A DNA stretch of 64,000 bases from NCBI RefSeq assembly GCF_014298075.1, contig NZ_CP060418.1:930001-994000 (forward strand). Direction: 5' to 3'. The notes under the pieces were generated by a model. The model ran no database searches and was not told the origin of the DNA. It was given only the letters and a program-made list of their open reading frames with translations. The translations under genes and the position numbers were made by a program. The stretch comes from Enterobacter sp. JUb54. GTDB lineage: Bacteria > Pseudomonadota > Gammaproteobacteria > Enterobacterales > Enterobacteriaceae. Below are positions 8,135 through 17,475 of the stretch, piece after piece. Every line of letters begins with the position of its first letter. Position 1 is the stretch's first letter.

Positions 8135-9109
8135 ATGGCCACACCCACTCTCACCCGCATCGCCGGGGCGTTGATGCTGCTGGCGCTCAGCGGCTACGCG
8201 GCGGCGCAGGAACGCGTCACCTTGCGCATCGCCGACCAGAAAGGCGGCATGCGCTCGCAGCTTGAAGCAGCCAATGCGCTGCAAAACCTTAACTATGACA
8301 TCAAATGGGCCGAGTTCCCGGCCGCCGCGCCGCTGGCGGAAGCCCTCAATGCCGGCGCGGTGGATGCCGGGATTATTGGCGATGCGCCGCTGCTGTTCGC
8401 CCTCGCCAACGGGGCGCCGGTAAAAGCCATTGCCGTAGATAAAAGCAACCCGGCGGGCACCGCCGTGCTGGTATCTCCCGGCAGCCCGCTGAAGGACGCC
8501 GCGGCGTTAAAAGGCAAGCGCATTGCCACCGGCAAAGGGTCGATTGGCCACTTTGTGGCGTTGAAAGCGTTGCAGCAGGCCGGGATTTCGCCGAAGGACG
8601 TGCAGTGGGTCTTCCTCGGTCCGGTGGATGCCAAGGTGGCGCTCCTTAACGGGTCGGTGGACGCCTGGGCGACCTGGGAGCCCTATACCACCCAACTGGT
8701 GAAAACCGGCGAGGGGCAGTTCCTGGTCAGCGGCAAAGGGCTGCTGCCGGGCAATACCTTCCTGGCGGCCACCGACGAGAGCCTAAAGGACCCGGCGAAG
8801 CGGGCGGCGCTGCAGGATTATCTGACCCGTCTGGCCGGGGCGGAACGCTGGGCTTACGCCAACCTCGACAGCTATGGCAAAACGCTCGGGGAGATCATTC
8901 GTTTCCCGCCGGAAATTGCCCGGGCGCAGTTTGCCAACCGTCAGTCGCAGTGGCAGCGTCTGGACTCCCGCACCGTGGAACAGCAGCAGTCGACCGCCGA
9001 TTTTTACCAGGCCAATGGCCTGATCCGCACGACGCTCGACGTCACCCCGACCTTTGACCTGACGTTTACGCTGCCGGACGCTCCCGCCGCCCAGGAGGCC
9101 ACACCATGA
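8135..9109 (+). CDS. ABC transporter substrate-binding protein, sulfonate/nitrate/taurine type
   Basis: A 324-residue periplasmic binding protein of the SsuA/TauA/NrtA class. The N-terminal signal peptide ends near ALSGYAAAQE, so export to the periplasm is expected. The start at 8135 is favoured because AAGGA at 8122-8126 is 8 bases away; an ATG at 8129 would be only 2 bases away. GDAPLLFALANGAPVKAIA and GPVDAKVALLNGSVDAWATW are typical of SsuA. It is followed by a second binding protein overlapping by 4 bases, so this single importer appears to have two receptors. Confidence 0.87.
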   Translation: MATPTLTRIAGALMLLALSGYAAAQERVTLRIADQKGGMRSQLEAANALQNLNYDIKWAEFPAAAPLAEALNAGAVDAGIIGDAPLLFALANGAPVKAIAVDKSNPAGTAVLVSPGSPLKDAAALKGKRIATGKGSIGHFVALKALQQAGISPKDVQWVFLGPVDAKVALLNGSVDAWATWEPYTTQLVKTGEGQFLVSGKGLLPGNTFLAATDESLKDPAKRAALQDYLTRLAGAERWAYANLDSYGKTLGEIIRFPPEIARAQFANRQSQWQRLDSRTVEQQQSTADFYQANGLIRTTLDVTPTFDLTFTLPDAPAAQEATP

Positions 9110-10143
9110 GCCAGCACCTTCTTTCCCGCCGTCGTTTTTTACAACTGACCGGCGGCACCGCGCTGGCCGCGGCAGCGTTACCGCTGTGGGCGCATGATAT
9201 GGCGGCGATGGCCGACAGCGGTGAAAATCTCGCGTTGCGCCTGGCCCAGCCCTACAAGCTGAAGCTGGCGATCAACAAGAGTGCGGTGTGTCTTGCCCCG
9301 GTGGCGGTTGCCGAACAGCAGAAGTTCTTCAGCAAATACAATCTGGACGTGGAATTCGTCAACTTTGGCAACTCGACCGACGTGCTGCTGGAGGCGATTG
9401 CCACCGGTAAAGCCGATGCCGGGGTCGGGATGGCGTTGCGCTGGCTGAAGGCGCTGGAGCAAGGGTTTGACGTCAAGCTGACCGCCGGCACCCACGGCGG
9501 CTGCCTGAATCTGCTGACCGCCAAAAACTCGCCGTTCGGCGGCCTCGCGAGCCTGAAGGGTCAGACCATTGGCGTCACCGATATGGCCGGGCCGGACAAA
9601 AACTTTTTCGCCATTTTGCTTAAGCGCCACGGCATAGACCCGATTAGCGACGTGCAGTGGAAAGTCTATCCGGCGGACCTGCTCAGCATTGCGCTGGATA
9701 AACAGGAGATCGCCGCCATCAGCGGTAGCGAACCGTTCAGCTACCGCCTGCTGCAAAGCGGCAAATATCAGCTGATCGCCAGCAACATGAACGGCGATTA
9801 CGCCAATCTCAGCTGCTGTGTGCTGGGGGTGAGCGGGGCGCTGGCCCGCGACCACCGGCCGGTGGCTGCGGCGCTGACTCAGGCGATCCTCGAAGCGCAC
9901 AGCTACGCGGCGGCCCATCCGGAAAGCGTGGCCCAGTCGTTTATGGCCCATGCCTTAAATACCGATGAAGCCGAAGTCTCGGGCATTATTCACGGCCAGG
10001 GCCATGGACATCACGCGGTCGGGGAGGCCTTTGTCAACGAGTTGACCCAGTACGTCACCGACCTGCAACGGGTGCAGGTGATCAAACCGGGGACCGATCC
10101 TCATCAGTTTGCGGAGAGTATCTATGCCAACGTATTCGCCTGA
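9106..10143 (+). CDS. Second ABC substrate-binding protein, Tat-type signal, sulfonate/nitrate class
   Basis: A 345-residue binding protein of the NMT1/SsuA-like class. It starts at an ATGA overlap with the previous gene. The N-terminus contains SRRRFLQLTGGTALAAAALP, a good twin-arginine (Tat) export signal, unlike the Sec-type signal of its neighbour. Tat export usually means folding or cofactor loading in the cytoplasm. The C-terminal third has several histidines (HGQGHGHHAVGE, near residue 305), which might bind metal. Whether both receptors feed the same permease is not shown by sequence. Confidence 0.85.
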   Translation: MSQHLLSRRRFLQLTGGTALAAAALPLWAHDMAAMADSGENLALRLAQPYKLKLAINKSAVCLAPVAVAEQQKFFSKYNLDVEFVNFGNSTDVLLEAIATGKADAGVGMALRWLKALEQGFDVKLTAGTHGGCLNLLTAKNSPFGGLASLKGQTIGVTDMAGPDKNFFAILLKRHGIDPISDVQWKVYPADLLSIALDKQEIAAISGSEPFSYRLLQSGKYQLIASNMNGDYANLSCCVLGVSGALARDHRPVAAALTQAILEAHSYAAAHPESVAQSFMAHALNTDEAEVSGIIHGQGHGHHAVGEAFVNELTQYVTDLQRVQVIKPGTDPHQFAESIYANVFA

Positions 10144-11119
10144 ACGGCGGCTGCCGCTGGCCGGGGCGCGTTATCCTCAGTGGGCTGAAGGGTGGTTAGC
10201 CGCCGCGCTGTGGCTGGCGGCAGGCGGCTTTACCCTCGCCTGGCCGGATGCCGGGCGGCGCTGGCCCTACAGCGAGACCTGGGCGCTGATGCAGTTCAGC
10301 CTCGCCGGCGGGTTGCTGGTGCTGGCGCTGAGCTACCGCTACTGGCGCCAGCGGGGCGCTCGTCTGCTGCATGCCGGTAAATGGCTGGCGCTGCTGCCGC
10401 TGCTGTTTGTCCTGTGGGAGTGGCTGACCGCCAAAACGACGATTCTGCCGGTGCCGTTTTTTGCCCCGCCGCAGGCGCTGATTGGCGTGCTGGTGGATGA
10501 CTGGCCGCGTCTGCTGGAGAGCCTGCTGCACTCGCTGGGACTGCTGAGCCTTGGGGTGCTGCTCGGCACCACCTGCGGTTTTATCAGCGGGCTGGCGATC
10601 GGCTGGTCCCAGCGGATTGGCTACTGGCTGCATCCGGTGCTGCGCCTGTTGGGGCCGGTTCCCTCCACCGCGCTGCTGCCGCTGTGCCTGTTTATCTTCC
10701 CCTCAAGCTTTGGCGCCAGCGTGTTTCTGATTGCCCTCAGCACCTGGTTTCCGGTCACCGTACTGACCTGGTCCGGAGTGGTGAGCATCGATAAAGCCTG
10801 GTATGACGTGGCGCGGACGCTGGGGGCCAGCCAGCGCTTTCTGATCCTGCGGGTGGCGATCCCCGCGGCGTTGCCGAACGTCTTCGTTGGGCTGTTTATG
10901 GGGCTAGGGGCATCGTTTTCGGTGCTGATCGTCGCCGAAATGGTGGGGGTGAAAGCGGGGATCGGCTTCTATCTGCAGTGGGCCCAGGGCTGGGCCGCCT
11001 ATCCCAATATGTACGCCGCGCTGCTGGTGATGGCCTTGCTATGTTCTGGCCTGATTAGCGGCCTCTTTCTGGTGCGCGACCGACTGCTGATATGGCAGCG
11101 AGGAGGAATGAAATGGTAG
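10124..11119 (+). CDS. ABC transporter permease, SsuC/TauC type
   Basis: A 331-residue inner-membrane permease with a hydrophobic core and a binding-protein-dependent transport (EAA) segment near WYDVARTLGASQRFLILRVA. Two extra N-terminal hydrophobic stretches (roughly residues 20-85) make it longer than typical SsuC (about 260 aa). The ATG at 10124 lies inside the end of the previous gene, with GGAGAG upstream, showing tight coupling. It forms the membrane channel of the importer served by the two binding proteins and the ATPase that follows. Confidence 0.85.
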   Translation: MPTYSPERRLPLAGARYPQWAEGWLAAALWLAAGGFTLAWPDAGRRWPYSETWALMQFSLAGGLLVLALSYRYWRQRGARLLHAGKWLALLPLLFVLWEWLTAKTTILPVPFFAPPQALIGVLVDDWPRLLESLLHSLGLLSLGVLLGTTCGFISGLAIGWSQRIGYWLHPVLRLLGPVPSTALLPLCLFIFPSSFGASVFLIALSTWFPVTVLTWSGVVSIDKAWYDVARTLGASQRFLILRVAIPAALPNVFVGLFMGLGASFSVLIVAEMVGVKAGIGFYLQWAQGWAAYPNMYAALLVMALLCSGLISGLFLVRDRLLIWQRGGMKW

Positions 11120-11901
11120 CGCTGGCACAGACCCGGACCGCGGCAGCATCAGGGGCGGCGGTTGAGATCCATCATCTGCAGCATGCTTTTACGCTCGGCA
11201 AAGAGCCGGTACCGGTGCTGCAAAATATCAGCCTGCAGCTGCGTGCCGGGGAGAGCGTGGCGCTGCTCGGGCCTTCGGGCTGCGGGAAATCCACGCTACT
11301 GCGGCTGCTGGCGGGGCTGGAGCCGTTGCAGGAGGGGCAGATCCGCATCGATAACGCCCCGATGCCGGGACCGGGGCCGGAGCGGATTCTGGTGTTTCAG
11401 GACCCGACGCTCTACCCGTGGCTGACGGTGCGGCAAAACGTGCTGCTCGGGCCGCAGGCCCAGGGCAAGAAGGGCTGGGAAGCCCAGGCCGATGCGCTGA
11501 TTGCCCGTATCGGCTTGCAGAGCTTCAGCGAGGCGTGGCCGCGACAGCTCTCCGGCGGCATGGCCCAGCGCGCCGCGCTGGCACGGGCGCTGCTCAATGA
11601 GCCTCGTCTGCTGCTGCTGGATGAGCCACTCGGCAAGCTGGATTCGCTGACCCGCATCAGCATGCAGCGCGAGCTGATTGGCCTGTGGCAGCAGCAGGGA
11701 TACACCAGCCTGCTGGTGACCCACGACATCGAAGAGGCGCTGCTGCTGTGCGAACGGGTGCTGGTGATGTCGCCGCGACCGGGGCGAATCATTGCGGAAT
11801 TCACGTTGCCGCTGGCGTTTCCACGCCATCGCGATAACCCGCAGCTGCTGGAATACCGGCAGAATATTTTGCGTATTCTTGGACAGGAAGAGGACTGGTA
11901 G
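11113..11901 (+). CDS. ABC transporter ATP-binding protein, SsuB/TauB type
   Basis: A 262-residue ATPase with Walker A GPSGCGKSTL, signature LSGGMAQRAALARAL and Walker B LLLLDEP. The ATG at 11113 overlaps the permease stop and has a strong AGGAGG at 11101-11106. It energises the sulfonate/nitrate-class importer and is the last gene of the operon beginning at 5878. A hairpin at 11921-11943 follows. Confidence 0.88.
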   Translation: MVALAQTRTAAASGAAVEIHHLQHAFTLGKEPVPVLQNISLQLRAGESVALLGPSGCGKSTLLRLLAGLEPLQEGQIRIDNAPMPGPGPERILVFQDPTLYPWLTVRQNVLLGPQAQGKKGWEAQADALIARIGLQSFSEAWPRQLSGGMAQRAALARALLNEPRLLLLDEPLGKLDSLTRISMQRELIGLWQQQGYTSLLVTHDIEEALLLCERVLVMSPRPGRIIAEFTLPLAFPRHRDNPQLLEYRQNILRILGQEEDW

Positions 11902-11920
11902 CGTCAGGCGGGCGGGGAAA

Positions 11921-11943
11921 AACGGCCCGGACAGGCCGCCGTT
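11921..11943. terminator. Hairpin between convergent operons
   Basis: AACGGC at 11921-11926 pairs with GCCGTT at 11938-11943, and the loop contains a further GGCC pairing. TTTATTAT follows on the plus strand and an A-run precedes it. It may end transcription of the importer operon and, read in reverse, of the TonB receptor. Confidence 0.5.
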
Positions 11944-11983
11944 TATTATCCACAGCGGCGCTGTCCGGGACAGGGTGACGGAC

Positions 11984-14146
11984 TCAGAAGTCCATTTTCA
12001 CCGTGAACTGCACTTCGCGCGGATCGCCGATCTGGTTGCCCAGGTTGTTGGTGGCGATGGAGGAGGTGTAGTAGGTCTTATCAAACAGGTTCTTCACGTT
12101 CACCTGCAGGGTGACCGGGTACTGTAGCTTCATCTTATAGGCGGCAAAGACATCGGCCACCGCGTAGCCCTGCAGATAATAATCCGCGCCGTTGGTGCCC
12201 GAGCGCTTGCTCACCGCGCGACCGCCGCCGCCGACGGTCAGGGTGTTGCTGTCGTAGACGTTATGGAGGCCGTAGCTCAGGAACAGCGAACCGGTGTGTT
12301 TTGGCACATTAGGCAGCGGTTTGCCGGCGTAGTCCGGATCGTCAAGCACCTTGGCGTCGGTGTAGCCGTAGCTGGCGATAACGTTCAGGTTGTCGGTGAT
12401 CGCGCCGGCCAGATCCACCTCAACCCCACGGGAACGCACTTTGCCTGCGGTCTTGGCAACAGTCTCATCGCCGACGCTTTCGGTGTACATCACGTTGCGT
12501 TTATGGATATCAAACAGCGCGATATTGGCGGTAATGCCGTCTAACAGGTCAAACTTCGCGCCGACTTCATAGGATGTGGACTCTTCCGGCGGCAGGTTGC
12601 CGATGTAGCTGGCGATCGACGACTGCGGCATAAACGACTGGGCCACGTTGCCGAACAGCGACACGTTTGGCGTCAGCTTATAGACCAGGCCAAACTTCGG
12701 CGTCCATTTCTGATCGCGGCTGTCGGTGTTGACGTTAAACGGCCGACCTTTACCCGCATACTGGGTGTAGTACTGATAGCGGACCCCGGCGACGGCAATC
12801 CAGTTATCGGTCAGATACAGCGCGTCCTGAACGTAGGCGGCGTAACTCTCCTGCTGGATGGTCTGATCGCTATCGGACGCCGACACGGTGTTACAGGTGC
12901 CGACCGTACCGTACACCGGGTTGTAGATATTGAACCCTTTAACGTTTTTGCAGCGAATCATGTCGGTACGCAGCAGATCGTAATACTCATAGGCGACGCC
13001 GGTGAGTACTTCGTTATAAAAGCCGCCAACCACCACGTTGCCCTGCAGATCGGCCCGGGTAGAGTGCATTTTCTGCGTCGAACCGTGGGTCGCATCGACG
13101 CGGCGGGTCAGATCGCCGGTCGCTGAATCGTAGGCCGTGACCCGGGCCTGGTTATCGTTGTAGTGATCCTGGCTGTAGCTGTAGTCAAAGCGGGCGGTCC
13201 AGGCGTCGTTCAGACGGTATTCGGCATTCAGCTGCGCCAGGTCGGAATAGCCATCGGTGATGTTAAACGGTTCTTCAAAACGGGTTTTGCGATCGACGTT
13301 CACCGCATGGCCGGTATTGAGATCGAAGATGGTCCCGCGATCGAACGGCGTATTGTAATCGCGGTGCGAGTAAGAGACGTTCACCGTCGCGTTGTCGCCA
13401 AACCAGGTCAGAGAAGGGGCGATAAAACTGCTTTTCTCTTTGCCGAAGTTGCGCCAGTAATCTTCATGTTGATATTCGCCGATGATGCGATAGGCCAGCC
13501 GGGTCCCTTCGATAGGGCCGGTGACGTCAAACTGGCCGGTTCCGCCGCCGAAGCTAGTGGAGGTCGCGGAGATAGAGCCGCCGAAGGTGCGCTCCGGGCG
13601 TTTCGTCACCACGTTAATTAATCCGCCGGGATCGAGAATACCGTACAGCGTCGACGCCGGGCCTTTCAGCACTTCGACGCGCTCGGTGGCGGCGGTAAAG
13701 CTGCGCGGCAGGACGGTACGCAGGCCGTTGGTCATGATCGAACCGTCGCGGTTGGCGCCAAAACCACGGCGGGTAAAGGCATCCTGGGTGCCGCCCAGCG
13801 TGTTGGTCTGAACGACGTTGGCGACGTTATACAACGCCTCGTCGAGGGTGGTCGCGTGCTGGTCTTCCAGCACTTTGTCGCTAACGGTATTCACGACCTG
13901 CGGAATATCCATTAGCGGCATCGACGTCAGCGTCGCCGTTGAACTGGTCACCGGCTGATAGCCGTTGGTCGCCGGCTGCTGCGACTTGTCGGCCACCACG
14001 GTGATGGTTTCATCGGCGGTGGTTTTATCGCTGGTGCTGCTGTTTTCTGCTGCAACTAATCCCGGTGAGGCAAAGGAACCTAAAAATATCAGTGAAAAAA
14101 GCGCGCGCCCTTTCAGCGTAGTGAAAGGGATCGTTGATTGAGTCAT
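11984..14146 (-). CDS. TonB-dependent siderophore receptor, hydroxamate (FcuA/FhuA-like) type
   Basis: A 720-residue outer-membrane receptor. A signal peptide ends near FASPGLVAAEN. A TonB box-like ETITVVA follows, then a plug domain (about residues 60-170, with RGFGANRDGSIMTNGLR) and a 22-strand barrel ending in phenylalanine (QFTVKMDF). Two cysteines in an extracellular loop (CKNVKGFN and GTCNTVS, near residues 395-420) may form a disulfide, as in FhuA-type receptors. The ATG at 14146 is preferred; an in-frame upstream start would put 16 residues before the signal peptide. It is divergent from a matching FecCD ABC operon and a Fur-like site lies upstream. The siderophore is unknown; a hydroxamate is the likeliest. 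Confidence 0.85.
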   Translation of the reverse strand: MTQSTIPFTTLKGRALFSLIFLGSFASPGLVAAENSSTSDKTTADETITVVADKSQQPATNGYQPVTSSTATLTSMPLMDIPQVVNTVSDKVLEDQHATTLDEALYNVANVVQTNTLGGTQDAFTRRGFGANRDGSIMTNGLRTVLPRSFTAATERVEVLKGPASTLYGILDPGGLINVVTKRPERTFGGSISATSTSFGGGTGQFDVTGPIEGTRLAYRIIGEYQHEDYWRNFGKEKSSFIAPSLTWFGDNATVNVSYSHRDYNTPFDRGTIFDLNTGHAVNVDRKTRFEEPFNITDGYSDLAQLNAEYRLNDAWTARFDYSYSQDHYNDNQARVTAYDSATGDLTRRVDATHGSTQKMHSTRADLQGNVVVGGFYNEVLTGVAYEYYDLLRTDMIRCKNVKGFNIYNPVYGTVGTCNTVSASDSDQTIQQESYAAYVQDALYLTDNWIAVAGVRYQYYTQYAGKGRPFNVNTDSRDQKWTPKFGLVYKLTPNVSLFGNVAQSFMPQSSIASYIGNLPPEESTSYEVGAKFDLLDGITANIALFDIHKRNVMYTESVGDETVAKTAGKVRSRGVEVDLAGAITDNLNVIASYGYTDAKVLDDPDYAGKPLPNVPKHTGSLFLSYGLHNVYDSNTLTVGGGGRAVSKRSGTNGADYYLQGYAVADVFAAYKMKLQYPVTLQVNVKNLFDKTYYTSSIATNNLGNQIGDPREVQFTVKMDF

Positions 14147-14261
14147 TATCTGTTTCTCGCGAACGCATCTGTCCTTTGCGGACAGAAAAGCCAATTAAAT
14201 CATTGCCCTTAACAATATTATCTGCCCGTTATTCGCGGTAATTTGCGCTCAGGCATGTAAT

Positions 14262-14276
14262 TGAGAATCATTCAAC
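14262..14276. promoter_or_regulatory. Candidate Fur box between receptor and ABC operon
   Basis: TGAGAATCATTCAAC matches the left and central parts of the 7-1-7 Fur consensus (TGAtAATnATTaTCA). It lies about 115 bp upstream of the receptor start. Iron repression is expected for such genes; the right half is degenerate. Confidence 0.45.
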
Positions 14277-14283
14277 CATGCGG

Positions 14284-14476
14284 GAATGTAGTAGTAAATG
14301 TTATGTAAGATAAAAAATCATCAGCCCGCCACCGCGGCCGTTTTGCCCGTTAACGGCGTCATGTAATTCGATTAATATATTGTTTATAAACGAATAAATA
14401 GATTGTTGTTGTTGAGGTGTATTCCGTAGTGATGACGGGCGCTGCCTGAAGCGTTGGGGTATTGACTACTACATTC
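14284..14476. promoter_or_regulatory. Paired 12-bp inverted repeats in the divergent siderophore promoter region
   Basis: GAATGTAGTAGT at 14284-14295 is the exact reverse complement of ACTACTACATTC at 14465-14476, with 169 bp between. The arms frame most of the region between the receptor and the ABC operon (14147-14570). They may be operator sites, for example for the RpiR-family regulator at the end of the operon. The rest of the interval holds the Fur-like site and AT-rich sequence and no gene. Confidence 0.4.
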
Positions 14477-14570
14477 ATCCGCCGCATGATCAAAAGAGAA
14501 TGAGATTTATTTTTGTTTGAGTGCGAACGTGCGGGCGCGATGCCACGCCGTTGCGGCGCAGGAGTGAGTT

Positions 14571-15392
14571 ATGCCACAGCGGGTGATGCCTGCAGAGCAG
14601 GGGATCGTACTGGATGCCCTGTCGGCCGGATATGGCCAGACCCTGATTGTCGACGATATTCATCTGACGATCCCTCACGGTAAAATGACGGTGCTGGCCG
14701 GGGCCAACGGCTCGGGTAAATCCACGCTGCTGTCGACCATCGCCCGTATGCTGAAGCCGCTTGGCGGCAGCGTTCGTCTGGACGGGCAGTCCATTCACGA
14801 GATGCCGACCCGGGCGGTTTCACGCCAGTTAGGCATTCTGCCGCAGTCGCCGCTGACCCCGGAAGGGCTGACGGTGTTTGAACTGGTTTCGCGCGGGCGC
14901 TATCCCTGGCAGGGGTTTATGCGCCAGTGGTCGGATGCCGACCAACAGGCGGTGGAAGAGGCGATGGCGCTCACCGGCACCACGGAATTTGCCCGTCTGC
15001 CGGTAGACAGCCTCTCCGGCGGCCAGCGACAGCGCTGCTGGATAGCCATGGCGCTGGCCCAGCAAACGGCGACCATTCTGCTCGACGAACCCACCACCTG
15101 GCTCGATCTGCGCTACCAGGTCGATATCCTCGAACTTCTGCAAACCCTGACCCGTGAGCACGGGCGTACGGTGGTCACGGTGCTGCACGACCTGAACTTC
15201 GCGGTCAACTACGCCGACCTGCTGGTGTTCCTCAAGCAGGGGCGGATCGCCGGCGTAGTGGGGGAAGATGAACGCTGTACCCCGGCGCTGATCAAAACCG
15301 TGTTTGACGTTGAGGTCCAGATGTCCCTGAACCCGCAAACCGGTAAACCTTTCTTCATGCCATTCCGCTCGCCGCAGGGGGCGGGGCAATGA
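14571..15392 (+). CDS. Siderophore ABC transporter ATP-binding protein (FepC/FhuC type)
   Basis: A 273-residue ATPase with Walker A GANGSGKST (residues 44-52), signature LSGGQRQR from residue 148, and Walker B ILLDEP (169-174). The LDEPTTWLDLRYQVDILELL stretch is typical of Fe3+-siderophore and haem importers. It heads an operon (ATPase, two permeases, binding protein, regulator) joined by 4-base overlaps. AGGAG lies upstream of the ATG. Confidence 0.88.
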   Translation: MPQRVMPAEQGIVLDALSAGYGQTLIVDDIHLTIPHGKMTVLAGANGSGKSTLLSTIARMLKPLGGSVRLDGQSIHEMPTRAVSRQLGILPQSPLTPEGLTVFELVSRGRYPWQGFMRQWSDADQQAVEEAMALTGTTEFARLPVDSLSGGQRQRCWIAMALAQQTATILLDEPTTWLDLRYQVDILELLQTLTREHGRTVVTVLHDLNFAVNYADLLVFLKQGRIAGVVGEDERCTPALIKTVFDVEVQMSLNPQTGKPFFMPFRSPQGAGQ

Positions 15393-16411
15393 GTGCCGCC
15401 GCGCTGGTGCTGCCGCGCCGTCGTCAGTCGCGCCCGCTGCTGGCGTTGGTCCTGCTGATGCTGCTGCTGGCCGGGGCGTCGGTGATCCATCTGGGGCTTG
15501 GGGCGCGCTGGATTGCGCCGCAGACGATCCTGCAGGCGCTGACCCATTACGATCCGCGCAATTTTGACCACCGGATCATCGTCGATCTGCGGCTGGTCCG
15601 CCTGCTGGCGGCGCTGCTCACCGGGGCGGTGCTCGGCGTGGCCGGGCTGTTGCTGCAGACGGTGATTCGTAACCCGCTGGGAGAACCGCATATTCTCGGG
15701 CTGAACGCCGGCGCGTCGTTGGCGGTGGTGGGCACCTCGGCGTTGGGGCTGGGCGGGCTGGCGTGGGAGCGTCCGCTGATTGCCGCCTGTGGTGGGGCGT
15801 TGCTGTTCGGCGGGGTGATGCTGCTGGCGACCTCCGGGCGCGGCGGGACGACGCCGCTGCGCATCACCCTGTGCGGGGTGGCGCTCTCGGCCTTTGCTTC
15901 TGCGGTGACCGCGGCCATCCTGATCCTCGATGAGCAGACGCTGCTGGCAATGCGCACGTGGCTGGCGGGCGATCTGGCCGGGCTGAACGGCGCCATCCTG
16001 CGTTCGGCGGCGGTGCCGGCGCTGGCGGGGGCGCTGCTGGCGTTGTTTATCGCGCCACGGCTGAATATCCTGGCGCTGGGCGATAATGTGGCGCTGGGGC
16101 TGGGGGTCAAGATCGCCCAGACCCGGCTGCTTGGCCTGGCGGCGATTGCTCTGCTGTGCGGCTCGGCGGTGGCGGTAGCCGGGCCGATCGGCTTTGTCGG
16201 CCTCGTGGTCCCGCATATTGTTCGCCGGCTGATCAGCGAGGATCTGCGTCTGGCGTTGCCGCTGGCGGCCCCCGTCGGGGCGCTGGTGCTGGTAGTGGCC
16301 GACATTGCCGCGCGCACCCTCGTCGCACCGCAGGAGCTGGCCACCGGGGCGATGACCGCGCTGGTGGGCGCTCCGGTATTTATCTTTATTGCCGCGAGAT
16401 TTTTTAAATGA
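15389..16411 (+). CDS. Siderophore ABC permease, FecCD family (first)
   Basis: A 340-residue, strongly hydrophobic FecCD/BtuC-family permease. GLLLQTVIRNPLGEPHILGL near residues 86-105 and GFVGLVVPHIVRRL near 268 are hallmark family motifs, the latter contacting the ATPase. It starts at an ATGA overlap with the ATPase. With the next gene it should form the heterodimeric inner-membrane channel for the ferric siderophore. Confidence 0.88.
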   Translation: MSAAALVLPRRRQSRPLLALVLLMLLLAGASVIHLGLGARWIAPQTILQALTHYDPRNFDHRIIVDLRLVRLLAALLTGAVLGVAGLLLQTVIRNPLGEPHILGLNAGASLAVVGTSALGLGGLAWERPLIAACGGALLFGGVMLLATSGRGGTTPLRITLCGVALSAFASAVTAAILILDEQTLLAMRTWLAGDLAGLNGAILRSAAVPALAGALLALFIAPRLNILALGDNVALGLGVKIAQTRLLGLAAIALLCGSAVAVAGPIGFVGLVVPHIVRRLISEDLRLALPLAAPVGALVLVVADIAARTLVAPQELATGAMTALVGAPVFIFIAARFFK

Positions 16412-17460
16412 AAAACGTAGCCGCTCACGCCGGTTTTCGCCCGCTGCGGGTCGGGTCCTGCCAGCTGCTCATCCGCCCGGCGGCGCTGAAAATCGCCGGC
16501 GTGTTGATTGTCGCGATCCTGCTTCTGGCGTGCTTTGGCCTGGCGCGCGGCAGCTTCCCGCTGCCGACGGGCACGCTGGCCCGCGCGTTGTTTGCCCCGC
16601 AGGATCTGGCGGAGCAGCCACGCTTTATCCTGTTTGATATCCGCCTGCCCCGGCTGCTGATGGCGCTGCTCTGTGGGGCGATGCTCGGCCTGGCGGGCGC
16701 GGCGATGCAGAGTATTACCCGCAACGGCCTGGCCGACCCGGGGCTGATTGGCGTCAAAGAGGGGGCCAGCGTGGTGGTGCTGGCGCTGATTCTGTTTTTC
16801 CCGGCGCTGGGGCTGGTCTGGCGACCGCTGGCGGGGATCCTTGGCGGGCTGCTGGTGGCGCTGCTGGTGCTGGCGCTGGCCCGCGACTGCGCCCGTCCGC
16901 GCTTTATTTTGATCGGTATCGGCGTCTCCTGGACGCTGGCGTCGGCGGTGGGCATCTTCATGACGACCGCCGATGTCCGCGATGTGCAGACCGCCATGAT
17001 CTGGCTGGCCGGAAGCCTGCATGCCGCAACCTGGCCGCTGCTGGCGGTGGCCCTCATCTGGGCGCTTCCGGGCGCGCTGATTTTGCTACTCACCGCCAGG
17101 GCGGCAGACGTGGCGCTGCTTGGGGATCGCACCGCCGTCGGGCTGGGAGTGCGGCTGCAGAGCCTGACCCTGCTGCGTTTTTTCGCGCCGGTGCTGCTGA
17201 CCTCCGCCAGCGTCTCCTGCGTCGGCAGTCTGGGGTTTGTCGGCCTGATGGCGCCGCATATGGCGCGCTTTGTGCTGCGCGGTGGCCAGGTGGCGCTGCT
17301 GTGCGGCAGCGCGTTGATCGGTGCGCTGCTGGTGCTGCTGACCGACACCATCGGCCGTCTGGCCTTTGCGCCATTGCAAATTCCGGCCGGGATCGTTATC
17401 GCCCTGGTCGGGTGTCCATTTTTTATCTTGCTGCTGTGGCGTCGTCGTGACGCCCTGTAA
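16408..17460 (+). CDS. Siderophore ABC permease, FecCD family (second)
   Basis: A 350-residue FecCD permease overlapping the previous gene by 4 bases. AMQSITRNGLADPGLIGV near residues 97-114 and GFVGLMAPHMARFVL near 275 are the family motifs. The order ATPase-permease-permease-binding protein resembles fep/yfu-type siderophore operons. It is the partner of the first permease. Confidence 0.87.
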   Translation: MKNVAAHAGFRPLRVGSCQLLIRPAALKIAGVLIVAILLLACFGLARGSFPLPTGTLARALFAPQDLAEQPRFILFDIRLPRLLMALLCGAMLGLAGAAMQSITRNGLADPGLIGVKEGASVVVLALILFFPALGLVWRPLAGILGGLLVALLVLALARDCARPRFILIGIGVSWTLASAVGIFMTTADVRDVQTAMIWLAGSLHAATWPLLAVALIWALPGALILLLTARAADVALLGDRTAVGLGVRLQSLTLLRFFAPVLLTSASVSCVGSLGFVGLMAPHMARFVLRGGQVALLCGSALIGALLVLLTDTIGRLAFAPLQIPAGIVIALVGCPFFILLLWRRRDAL

Positions 17461-17475
17461 CGTTGAAGGGTTGCT

